A DNA stretch of 64,000 nt from Euptelea pleiosperma. Taxonomy: Eukaryota; Streptophyta; Magnoliopsida; Ranunculales; Eupteleaceae. Numbering within the stretch: the stretch's first letter is position 1; every line of letters begins with the position of its first letter. This document shows, piece by piece, positions 35,203 to 48,450 of this stretch. The notes under the pieces are model-generated. The model made no database searches, was not told the origin of the DNA, and saw nothing but the letters and a program-made list of their open reading frames with translations. Both the position numbers and the translations under genes were made by a program. The stretch is from NCBI GenBank assembly GCA_035048495.1, contig CM068540.1:4200829-4264828 (forward strand), in the 5' to 3' direction.

Positions 35203-38200
35203 TCAACCTATTCGGTTGCTGACAGTTTGGTAGAGGGACCTAAGTTGCACATTCCATTTGTCTATGGCAGCATATTTTTTCACCCCCTTCGACCTGCATG
35301 ATAGAATTTCCACAAAATAAATTAATGGCTTATATTTGGATACTTTAATGGATCAGATAACAGATATAGATAATCAAAGATGTTGACCTGTCACCACGCT
35401 CTAATAGACGGTTCACTTGATCAATGTGCCCCTGGATACGGTTATCCAAAATTAGAGAGACAAGCAGCTGCTCAACATCATTCTCTGGCACGTTGAGCTC
35501 CTGAATGTCAAATGAGTTTAGTAATTTGAGGACTTCATGGAGCTTGAAGACATGTTTGTGAAATCAGAAAAGAACCTTAGCTTTTAGAAGCAACTTGAGA
35601 CTAATTGTTCAGAAAGAGAACAAAAAATAGCAGTTGTTCAGTGAAAGTGAGAAAGGGGGTTTAAATGACATCTGAAAAGTTTGCACTGATCCTCAAGCAC
35701 TCATTTAAAAACAGAACTAAAAAAAGAATATACCAGTCTTCTAAGAAGTGGAGCAACACCTGGTTAAGAACATAAGAGCTGAGAAACTGAAAGCCAATAG
35801 GCAAGCTAATGTCAAACTTTTTCGCGAAGAGACTACTTGAATGAAATCAAAAGTAGCATGGATTTTATGAGTCTAAAAAATATCTTCTAGGCAATACAGC
35901 AGATGGAATGGTAACAAATAAGAAAAGTAAGATTCATAAATTAAATGGGTGCCTACAAAGAAACAGATTGGAAAAGTTAAAGCTATCACCTTTGATATGA
36001 AGGGGATCCGGATTCTTGTATAAGGTTTGATGAGCTTGAGCAATACTTGGGTTCTGATATTCTTCAACAAATCCTCAATATAATTTCTGATGAATGGATC
36101 ATCCATAATTGTCCTTCTATTGCTCTGGACAATAACATTTTTCCAAAAAAGCAGCTCATGTGAGAAAGGAACAAAGGAAACAAAAAAATAATAATATAAA
36201 AAACATAAAATGACATCAGGATGTACAAAAATCATTGACCTTCAGGATTTTCTCAAATTCCAATATCTCATTACGTTGATATGCTGCTATCAGATTTGTC
36301 ATGGCCAAGATCTCAGGGTCATTTTTGTATCTGAAAAATGGCAAGAAGTAGTAGCCCAATGAAACAAGCCAACATCCAAATAAGGTAGAATTTAGTGTGA
36401 AACAATGAAATTCATAAAGAACTTACGGCTTTGCCTCCTGCCCATCAAATGGGTTCACTTCAGATTCCATTAGCATGTTGGCCAGAACCAAGTATCTGTC
36501 ATGAGGTGCAGCATAAATATGGAAACATGAGGAAAGGATATTTACCAGTGGCTACATGGATTTTCATCATTTTTTGTAAGAGAAAAATTTATTAAAAGAA
36601 ACTAAGAAATGCAACAAAGCAATGCAGAGGTGCAGCTGCCTCGCTAGAAGACAAAAAAATTGGTTCCTTCAATGTAGTCAGAGGCGAAAAGCACCAGCAC
36701 CAAGCACCAGGGATTCTTTAGGCATCTCAGCGACACCTAACATTACTTGGATAACCAAAATTTAATTTAATTAATTGAACTCATAATAATTAAACAATTC
36801 AAACAACACAAGGAATTTCAGTTTTCCATAATTCATGGAATTAAGATAGTTTTCTTCAAATAATATAATAATAAGAAAAAGGGGAACTGAATGGTTGCAC
36901 ACGACAGTTAATAGCAACCGCTGTTGCACACTTGTTCACATGCAAGCAGAGCCACGTTGAGTCGTTGACACATAGAGTAGCAGCGAATAAGCCGTTGTTG
37001 CGGAAGCAAGATGAAAAGATCAGTGATGACTGTAGGCGATTGCTATTGCTCTTGCCAAAAACAAAGGTCCCAGCTCCCACCCTACTTTGCCTTAGGAAGA
37101 AGAGAGTGTGATAGAAAGAAGAGAACAAGATTTTCGCTTCAAAGAAAATGGAAACCCATATACCCAGTCTATTTAAGTATATAAATAAAAGATATATCAG
37201 TATTATAATATGTTATTAACAAAGTTAAACTAATATATTAACTAAAAGTCTAAAACTGAGTGAACTTTAGCTAGCACATGCCCATGAGCTGGTTTTCAGT
37301 CAACTTTTATCTCTTAGTGGGGTGGCCGCTCCTTTGCATTGCTTCCTAGCATTCCTTAAAAAGTTCTGGGTATAATCTCTTATATACATGGGTTGCCTCT
37401 GAACAATGCCACTTGGATTTGAGTGATTATGTAAAACGAGAGAGAGCTACGGGAGTGGGGGGAGACTAGATATAAATAAAAAAAGAAAGGTGCTTTGGAA
37501 CCATACTTTAGGCATTGGATGCGCCGCTGATTCCCAGCTTCATCATAGTTCTTAAAAGCTTCAAAAAAATCTGTGGCTGCCTCTGCCCATTGGCGCTCTG
37601 CCATATGCATTTTCCCACCACACTCATGAATTATCCCCATGATCCGGGGATGGGGAATTGCTGATTTGATAGAAAGTGCTTTCTGGTATAATTGCTGCAA
37701 TTAATTCATATGGTCAGAGAACTCGGCCGATACACCGTACATAGGAAAAACGGGAAACAACAAAATGAGAAAAACTAAAATCAATTTAAGAAGCAGGTCT
37801 CATATGCAAATTGAAAAAAGAATTCAACCGAATTGGCTTGGAAAGATTTGCATGATTTCACTCAAAGAGTGGCTTCATATTAGACAGTGGCATGGACTAC
37901 TGACAACTTATCTTCTCTGAAATTCTGTAAATTGTATAGATAGAGCTGTGTTACAAGGAACATGAACTCCGCTGCCCTTTGGTCAACATATTAAAATCAT
38001 TTCTACAAAACCTTAAAGAGTAGGGACCAAAACATCCAATACTAGAAAAACACAAAGTAACTGAGCATACTTGGCAAAATTAGAAACAAAAAGGCTCAAA
38101 AAACTTCAAGATGAATCTTCACTAATCTGAAAGTCACCCTCCACTGCTCTTTGGTTCTAAACAGTCGAACAAATGAAGGCCATGCTTTATTCTTCGATTC

Positions 38201-41200
38201 CAACTGGATGGAGTCACAAAATGGTGAAATCAACTACTAGATATTGTCTATTGAAAGTTGATCAAATCCATAATACTTGACCAGAGATTTTGGCCAGACA
38301 AGACACAGAAGTTCAAATCCTTGCTAATTGTATTGCCAGTTACATCATTACTAATAATTTTAAAAGACAAAAAAAAGGGACGAGTCACACTATAATAATT
38401 TCCTTGATCTAAGTCTAAGCAGACACAACTCTACTGTCATTTCAGAAATTTCAACTCTTATTCGAGAGTCATGCCCATAGAGTCAACCACAAAATTACCA
38501 TTATCATCCCTAATTACTCCAGAGGTAATATCACCCGGATTAATTCTACTAACACTATCGACATTGAGCTTTAAGAAAGGGATTTGGAGTTTGGTCCAGA
38601 CAACCAGACTGCTTTTTCAGACTTTCCCTAGAGAGCATCTATCACACCCACTGTAAACTTATCCACAAAAGGGACTGGGCTTAGGGGTGTACATTGGCCA
38701 AAACGGCCCGATGGGCACTCTGTTATCATATACGTAGAAATACGTATTTTATATGTATCGGGGGTAGTTCTGTAAATACCAACGTCAGCATCGTACGGAC
38801 AGGTCTCCTCTTCTCCCAAAACTCTACCATTAGCTAGATCTCCTTTTTTAAGGATTTTTGGTTATTTTTTCACGATTTTTGGGATCCATTTCTAGTGTTT
38901 TTTAGCCTTTTTCCTTGAAAAATCGAAAAAAATCAGTTTGTGAACCAGCGTTTTTTTCGAGCCCTTAATGGACTTTTTGGGGGGGTTTGTTGCTTCGATC
39001 TAGTCCCCCCCAATCTCAGCTACATGTGGACATATCACTCGAGTGATTCCACCAAGGATCGAAGTCTGTGGGATGATTTTTCCACCCCCTAGTTACCGCC
39101 GACGACTTTATTAGCCATTTCAAGCTATCTATTGGATCTGTATCTTCTTCTTTTTTATCCCAGATCTGGTTGCCATGCCTTCTAATGGCTCTAGGATGTG
39201 TTTAACCATCCATATGTTGCTCTTCTCCGCCCTTAGCCCTTCTAGGATGCTTATTTGAGGTTCGTTTGGGCGTTTCGTTATCACCGGCATTGCTCCAGGG
39301 TCTTATTTCCCTTTGGATTACTTTTTTGTGGGACTTAGAGACTTAAGGTGGATATTCTTGGGTTCTATTTGTTTATTCGGATCTATTCAGATGTTTGTTT
39401 GCTCTTTATGTGGTGATTTAGCCTTATCCAGATCTCGATTTGATCTTTAATCTGGTACTTCGATAGTTTCTTTGGCCGTGATTCCTCATGGCAGATCTAC
39501 CGCCTCCCGTGATTCCTCCACCTTCCTTGGTTTCTCCATCCGGGTCAGACGTGAGCACAGAAGTTCCCTCCAGTGGAGTTGGAGGCCCTATAGTGCAGCA
39601 CTTAGCCTATGAGAACCCAAGTTTGCAGATCACCTCAGTGAAGTTAGATGGCAAGAACTACTTACGCTGGGCTCGGGCTGCACGGTTGTTAATTGGGGGC
39701 CGTGGGAAACTTGGCCACACTACCGGAGATACAGTTGAGCCACCCAGATCTGATCCCTCTTATCGACAGTGGCAGACAGATGATCTGACTGTCATGTCAT
39801 GGCTCCTCAACTCTATGGAGCCTGATATCAGTGAGAGTTTCTTATTCATGCGCACAGCGCAAGAGATTTGGAAGATCACTGAGAAGACCTATTCGCAGCA
39901 GCAGAACGATGGACGGGCCTTTCAGCTGTGACGGACTATCTCCCACTTCCGGCAAGGGGAGAAGTCACTTTCTCAGTATTATACTGCTCTTCGTACCTTG
40001 TGGCAGGAGCTTGATCATTATTACTCCTATCAGTCTCTCAATCCCACAGAGATTGCTCATTTTCGTCGATATATAGAGAAGGGTCGGATCTTGAGGTATC
40101 TTAAGTCAGCCCCTGGTAGAGGTCTTCTGTTTGAGAAGAATGGCCACATGCATATAGAGGCTTATACCAATGCAGACTGGGCAGGGGCCAAAGATGATCG
40201 GAGATCCACTTCTGGATATTGCACCTTTGTTGGGGGCAATCTGGTCACTTGAAGAAGCAAGAAGCAACCCGTTGTCGCCAGATCTAGTGCAGAGGCCGAA
40301 TTCAGAGCAATGGCTCATGGCTTGTTTGAGATGCTTTGGTTGAAAGTGTTGGTTGCTGAACTTGGTTTCCCAGTTTCTGGATCTGTGAGCTTATATTGTG
40401 ACAACAAGGCCGCCATCATCATTGCTCACAATCCCGTTCAGCATGATCGTGCCAAACACATTGAGGTGGATCGACACTTCATTAGAGAGAAGATTATCTC
40501 TGGGGCAGTGTGCACCCCATTTGTGAAGACTGATGAACAGGTTGCAGATGTTTTCACGAAGGGAGTTCCCAGTTGACAACTCCTTAAGTGCTTCTGCAAG
40601 TTGGGCATGAGAGATAGTTATGCACCAACTTGAGGGGGAGTGTTATCATATACGTAGAAATACGTATTTTATATGTATCGGGGGTAGTTTTGTAAATACC
40701 CCATTGAGGGGTATATTTGTCTTTTGTATTTGGGACTTACATAAATAAGATTTATGGAGTCATTGTGAAAAAACACACAATGACATCCTCTCTTCTCCTT
40801 TCTCTCTTTTCCTTCTCTCTTTCTCCTATACTATGAAACCCTAATCCAAACCCTAATTCTATAATTCAACTCACTCTTGTCCAGCCTGCTTTGGGCTAGG
40901 CTGGGCTCAGGCTGCACCTACAAGGCTACAAGCCGGTGTACCACATCTGATCCAGAACTTCAGGCCTAATACATAATTGGGCAGATGTATCGTTCGGCAA
41001 AAAGAAGCGTACAAACCCACCTCATAATAGCCAATAGTTATTATGAATAATTCTTTCATATCGAGCTTATTCCTCACCAGTTATACAGCACAAAGTTAAT
41101 CTTAGGTCACCACCTGGGTTTATGCAGTAGATAACCAACAACTTCTCTCTCTTTCCCTTAAACACGGATAGTTCTGATACCTTGCAACAAAAACATGTCC

Positions 41201-44200
41201 CGCTACACAATGTTCCTTCACAATCTGACATTCTACAAACAGGTGTGAACATCTCTTTTTCCTTGCCTACTAATGAGCAAAAACTAAATGGAGCTCTTAA
41301 ACCAAGAGTAGGGCAAATCAGTTCAAGTCTACATCATTTTAAAAAATAAATATTTTCAATAGATTGTGAATCACTGACAGGAGGATATATAGTGAAAGTT
41401 CTCTGCTCAAGTGCCCATACTCTCTGTTTGTACCTCTTGCACTTAATCTGTTCAAAAAATCCGTAAAGGGCACACATCGACGAGTATAGTCAAAATTGTC
41501 ACCTCGGCGACCCTTTCACCCCTGGGTGCCAAGACCCCTAGTTCTTGAAACAGGGCCTAAGTGGGCACGGGTAAGTCACCTGAGGTCTCTATGTGGTGCC
41601 TAGGTGTTGAAGGGCTAGGTAGTCAAGCAGGACACCTACCCCATAAATCATATTTGTGTTTAGTAGTTAAAAATACGGTCAAAATCTGGAAAAAATAATG
41701 TTGGAGACAACAAACCAGGCTGCTGCCCCCAACACGCAGAACGCAAAGCAGATGAAGGCCAAATTTACACCTTAACTCGACAGAGTTGAGTTCTTTTCAG
41801 TCGAGGAGAATTGATGAGGAACAAACTCTTGATTGGGAAGAGAAGAAACATCCACTGTGGAAGCCTAGAAAGAAGATGAAGAAAGAAAGAAATGGGCTGC
41901 TGGACGGTCCATATTCAGCCCATTTGGAACCCATTAACAGCATTCAAGAGGCCCATGGTCCATCCCACTTTCAGCCCATTTAGAAGTCCACTACAGCAAC
42001 CCAACAGGCTCATCATTTAGTCATTTAAGTTTCTAATTTAATGTCCTAGTCAGTTCCTTAAATTAGAGTCCTAAAAGTTTAGATTTTTTTCTAATTTAGT
42101 TAATTTTCAATTGTAGTAGGACTAATATTTAGAAATTTGATGTGATAAAAGTAACAGTACGTCTAATAAGGGGACATCCAGCCCTGTTTATATATCTTTG
42201 TAATCTTCAAATTAGAATGAATGGAAAATTGAGTTATTTGAGTATTATCTTCAGAAGCTGAGAAAGTTGACATGTTTTGTGGGTGTGAATCCTAAAAAAG
42301 GGTGGTGTTGATTCCATCCCTAGGTGCCGCTGATTCCATCCAAAAGCAGTCTAAAGGTGATAAGTCTACATATCTTCTCTCTTTCCCCTATTTCTCTTTT
42401 CTTCTCCTATTCATTTATATTTCCCCTAAACTATACAACTATCACCTTCTTCATTCTATTCCTTTCCTTAGAACCCTAGTCAACAGCTCAACACTACCCT
42501 ACCCTACTGCCCAAAAACTCAAACAGCACCTATTGTGTGTCTGGTTTTTCCACAGTAGAAAACATTACCCTAGCCCTCACCTTAACACAGTTTTATTCCC
42601 ACTCCATTCCCATAACCCCTAACCCTAATTTGATTAAATTAAGGAGATTAAGAGGAAAGCCTTGGTAGTCCTGTTTTGCATCATCAATCTCCCTGTCTTA
42701 GGCCCCATGAACTACCAAAAATGCCCTTTGGTGAACCATTTACGAGAACTGAAAGAAACTGTTGAGATGCAAGCCATGATTCATTTCCTACACACATTTT
42801 CAAAACGAAAACCGGAGACGTTAAATCCCCACCCAAGCACCAAAAATCGCTTTCTCCTATTGAAGACCACGTCTAACTTCCCTCAAATATCTTCAAAGTA
42901 CACGGAATCATTCATGGGCGATATCAAAACGCATCAGAAGTATGAAGTGCGTTTTGATAGTGCAAATTTACACATAATATGAAGTATCATTCGATTTTGG
43001 ACAAAACCAACCGAAACGTGTGTAGTTTAGTCCTATAGCAAAACCAAAACGAAACGTTTCGGTTTCGGCCGAAACTTTGAACCATATTCCTGCCTTTCGC
43101 TCACCTCATTAGGCCCAAAAATAGTCGAGAGATTCGACTGAAATTTGAGCAATGCTTCAACAAAATAGAGATAGAGTAGAACCCCACAATGACATCTAAC
43201 TTTTCCATCATCCTTGAAGTCCCATAACAAAACCACGGCCAGCCAAGCCACCCAATCCACTTGTCTACCCTCCCAAACATCAAAAGCTATCATCCCATAA
43301 TATTTTCGAGTTGGTTTCCTGCCAAAGTGAAATCTCCATTCTATACTCCCCCACCAATCTCTTAAGTACTGATCTCCAGTAATAATTCACGAGATCTCTA
43401 ACATTCCAAGAAAGGATCTTCGTGGTAAACTTTTACTATCACCACCCTTACACTCCCCATTCATTCCCCTGGTCACTCTATGCTCCATCCTTCTGCTTCC
43501 ATACTCCTTGTTTTTAATAACCCATTACAACCTGTCAAGTTGTCTAGTCTTCTTTTGATCATAAAACTTCACCAAAACCAGCTTTCCTCAACTGTTTGAT
43601 GTCACTTATATTCAGCCATAAATTTCCTAATATTGGCATAAATACCATGAACACCTGCCACAAAAATAGAATTGATTGATGTAAACGTTGTATCATGCAG
43701 GTGCTTCAAAATGGGTGACATAATTGTGTCCTGACACTTAACTTTGTAAGTGCAAATGTTGTACCCATGAGGTACTCGTGCATTATCTTTGTTGTACACA
43801 AATCATAGTTCAGATGTCCCCAATAGTCATTGGACTTTCAAGTTCAAGTTTCAAACCAAAGATTGATATGCATTATATCTACTATATTAGTACTTAGTGA
43901 AAATTCAATTAGGGCCCTTTTGGCAACACTGAAATAAGTTGCTTTCTGGCTTCCAAAAGCAAAATAGTTGAAAATTTTGTTTGGGTATCCATTTTGGAAT
44001 TGCTTCTCAAAAGTCAAAAACTTACTTTTTGTGGAAGCAAAAACAAAGCCAAAAACAATTTGTGGAACCAACGCTTCTAATTTTATGTGAATCTTTCTAA
44101 ATGCCAATTTTATCCTTGGCTAAAATAAATAGAAAAAAAAAAATTACATCACAGTCCTATCCATCTTTGACAATTAGGGGTTCTCTCATTCTCTTTCAAT

Positions 44201-47200
44201 TACTCTCTCCATCTCTTCAACCATGAGGTGGTATCATCTCTTCGACCCCGTCCACCGTGAGAAGATCCGTCTCTCTCTAGCAGTCATTCTTTCTTTCCAA
44301 GGAATTTGTGTTTTGGTTCTATCTACAAAACTTCACATTATGAAGTGTAGATAGAAAAGATCTTATGAAGGGAGAAAAAGTAGCTATGGTTTTCTAAAGA
44401 GCAAGTCAGCAGACCATCTCTTCTTCTTTTTTTATAATTACCCAAAAAACAACGCATCTAATGCGTTGTTTATTACCGACCATTTATAATTTAAATGAGA
44501 TTTTCTTAATGGTTTATTAGAATATAATATGTATATAAAATTATAAGAAAATGACTCTTTGACTTAATTCATACCACACTAACTTTTTAACTTATGAGTG
44601 TTTCACAAAACAAACGTGTGCTTCCAAATAGCAACTTTTAAATCCAGTAACTTAATTTAGAAGTTACTTTTCGTTTCCACTGGTTTGCCAAACGGGCCCT
44701 CAGTTAAAAATACAATGTCAAGCCACAACATAACGTCCTAATTTAAAACTGATAACATGGATCAAGCACTACAAGATGACTTACCTTGAGTTTTTTGTTA
44801 TTCTTGGTCTCAGTGTACATTTGAATCTCGATTGCATAGACCTCCAAAAGTTGTGTTCCTTTCTTTTGATCATCTGTACCATCTTCTCTTCGACAAGATT
44901 TGTGAAGCTCCTTCAAGATCTAAATTTGTGCAAAATGAATACAAGGGTTGACAGTGCAATAATGAGAGAATAACTAAAACAAATGTACAACCGTCTGACC
45001 CAACAATATACCTTATTCATTCTCCCATATTCACCCATGTCAAACCAAATCTTGCAAAGCTTTAGATTTGTCTTAAACCACAATCTCTGCAGAACAAGAG
45101 GGCAATACATCAAACCTTGACATTAGACACACAATAATATGGGAGAGCCAAGATAAACTTCTGACCTCATTCTTTGCCTCTTCAAGAGCCTTCAGCGTAG
45201 TCTGATAGAATTCTTGCAGAAGACCAAAGTTCTGGCTAGCTGACCCAGAAACAAAATCCATTATGTTGTTTATACATTTTTCGCTGTAGTTCCGTGTTAC
45301 AGCTGATTTAATGTATGTTAGCATCACCCTATAAGATTCCATCATCTCTTTATACTTCCCTAACCGATAATAGAGCTTAACAGTTTGCTTTAGAGCTTTG
45401 AATCCCCTGATGAAAAGGAGAAAGAATGGTTATCCATAGGCAACTGATAGCTCATGCCAAACAAAATTCTAAATCAAGCAAGGAAGAATATGTGGGTACA
45501 TAAACCTGTAGAAAATTTGATGTAACAAATATACAAGGCTAATCTTCAAGGAAAGTCAATAAAACATGGAATGCAAGAAATTATATTAGTAGTAGTTTAA
45601 ACAATGTAATACAAGCAACAATGTGCAGTAAAACAACAGGTACAAACCCACCTATTACTCTCAGCAACCATGTATTCTACATCATGTCTGCCGACACAAT
45701 ACATAATGTATGCATAGAAATGTCAAATAATACAATATGTGTCCAATAAAATCAAGTATCCCAGATGGTACAAGGCATCCATTGTTTGGTACCACATAGA
45801 AGGGAACAGGAAGTTAGAACTAGAAGTACTAAAAGTTCTGAAAGTATCACACAAAAGTTTGAGAAGAAATCCGCCTTTTCTGTAAGTGGTATTTTATAAT
45901 TTCATTGATTCTATGTTTCACTCATCAAAGCTGAAATAACCGTCTGTCCCAACCACAGATGTCATGTGAACTACAGACAACACGAATGAAATCACAAAAG
46001 AAGTAACATTAGACAAAGAAACCAATAATATACAATTGGTAGTTTTTTTTTCATTTTTCAATCATCAGCAAACTTGTCTTTCTAAGAAACTCACCACTCT
46101 GCTTTCTCTGGTTCCATGCGAACTACTTCAGCAAAGCCAGCAAGTGCTCCTTCCGGATCAGTTTCAACCAAACCTGTACAAAAGAAGATGGATGTTACTG
46201 AAGGAAATGAACTCAGACAGGACAATGTGAAAACAACAATCTCAAGCACAAAAAGGCTATACACTTATAAGACTAGGCAAAGATCAAAGATGGAAAATTT
46301 TGTTGAAAGGTGTTCCATTCCGTCAACCCTGAATCTTATGAAACACAAAAAAGAACCAAATATACGTAATGACCAACTAAAGAAGACATCAAAAAAGAAG
46401 AAGAAAAAAAGAAGTAATGAACACCCATATCCTTGCAATCACAACATTTACCAGGTAATATTTGACAGATCCAAGTAAATGAAATCAATTAAAAAATGAA
46501 ACTAAATAAGAAAAAATGTGCTAGGTAGATCGATTAATTCTCTGTCACAAAGAACTAAATGCCAACTACTTAAAAGTTTTCCGTGCAATCGGAGATGCCA
46601 CCATAAGGTAGGTTTAAAGACCTGTGCTCCTTGCATGGTGCTCCTCACATGGTGCTCAACCAGCACCCAATCAAACCTTCACTGTGGTCATTGGATGAGG
46701 CACATTAAGGCAGAGATGAGCCTTCAGTTGCAAATTTGCAGCATTTTGTGTGCAATATCAAAACTGAACTTTAAGTGAAATGTGAATTACATAAATGATG
46801 ATGTTGAATTCTTGAGGTGGCAGATGTGCATCCAGAATATATATATTTTTAATAAACTTTTTCTTTTTACATATGGCTTGTTTCAAAGTGAGCTTTTTAA
46901 TATATATAAAAAAGATAAAAATGAAACCGTTTGGATCTTGTGACCTAATATGTGGGTCCCACACTCCCCTAACCTATATTTGACGTACTTTGATATATAG
47001 GACCCATACAAACTGAAAGAAAATGAAGTAAGCTAGCTAATACAAGGACCAAACGTTGCTAAATATTTAGCCAAGATAATATTTGTTTGGCTAAATATTC
47101 GCCGTTGAAACTCTTTTTCTCACGTAACAAATAGGCCCTAAGGGGTAAACGAATTACACGTTCGAATTTTTCAAAAAATTGGAATTATTCGCAGATATTA

Positions 47201-47311
47201 AGGGAATCACGATCAAAACGCGGTTAATACGTGCGGACGGTTAATTCGGCCCATTTATTCGAGTTATAAAGATTGAAAACCTAAATCGTATTCATCCCTA
47301 CCAAGGACCCT

Positions 47312-47349
<38 letters not shown>

Positions 47350-48354
47350 TTCACTCTCCTCTCTCTCACCATCCCATGATTTCCAATCTCCCACCTCCGT
47401 CGGCAATCACCTGATCCATAGATACCTGCAACTACAATACCATCAGCTACTAGAAGGTTAGTACACTCTCTCTCTTTCTCTCTCCCCCCATTGACCACCT
47501 GCAACTCTCTTAGTCTCTTTCTCTCCCGTTGGACCACCGACCACCATACAATCTCAAACAGAGAGATTTAAGATCATATGGTCTTAATAGAAACTTTTAC
47601 GGGTTTAAAAGAGATTGGGGGTTCTGGGGTTTGGTTTGGTTGATGGGAAAGGTGGTTTCTTGTTTAAGACAAAAGGTTTTATGATCATGGGCCTAGTCAC
47701 AAAAATCTTCGATTTTTTTTAAAAATCTCCAAAAATCTCCGATTTTCGAATTCACGAATCAATCCCCGATTAATCAAAAAACTCGGTGATTAATCAGCGA
47801 TTTTGCCGATTAATTGACTGAGACCCGTTTTTTCTCCTTTTGATTCCGATTTTGCCGATTTTTGGAATTATGAATTATATATCATGCTCACGAGTTATGA
47901 CTTATGACTTATTATTATGGAATTATAGATGTGTTTTTCATCATATAAATGTGCTTTGTTAAAAACAACATTTCTAACTTGAAAAATACCATGATATATT
48001 TTTATTTCTGCCGATTTTTACTGAATTTATCCGAATTTTTCCGAACTTGACCCCTTGCCGATTTATTGCCGAATCCTGACTTTGTGACTATGATCATGGG
48101 AACCGAAACCAATAGACAATAGTGGGTTTGATTCAGAGACAAGGCAATAGTGGAGAGTAGGGGTGCTTTGGATTTGAAGCTGCAACGTATTGAATCCTTC
48201 CCATATAAGATGATGATCACGATGCATCATCACCGTCCGTTTGAGGGGGGAGTAGTGGTGGTGGACCCACTTTTTATAACGGAAGCAATGAAGAAGCAAC
48301 TCTATGAGCGATATATATGATGTTGTTGTTGATGTTGGCGGTTGTGCAATGGCA

Positions 48355-48450
<96 letters not shown>

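Noticed and set aside
40835..40860. Telomere-like 'aaccctaatccaaaccctaa'
   Set aside because: Only two imperfect units within a Copia LTR; not an interstitial telomere array.
47310..47537. Gly-rich ORF on the minus strand
   Set aside because: The glycine run is the 37-base C tract read on the other strand; the rest lies in a CSN2 intron.
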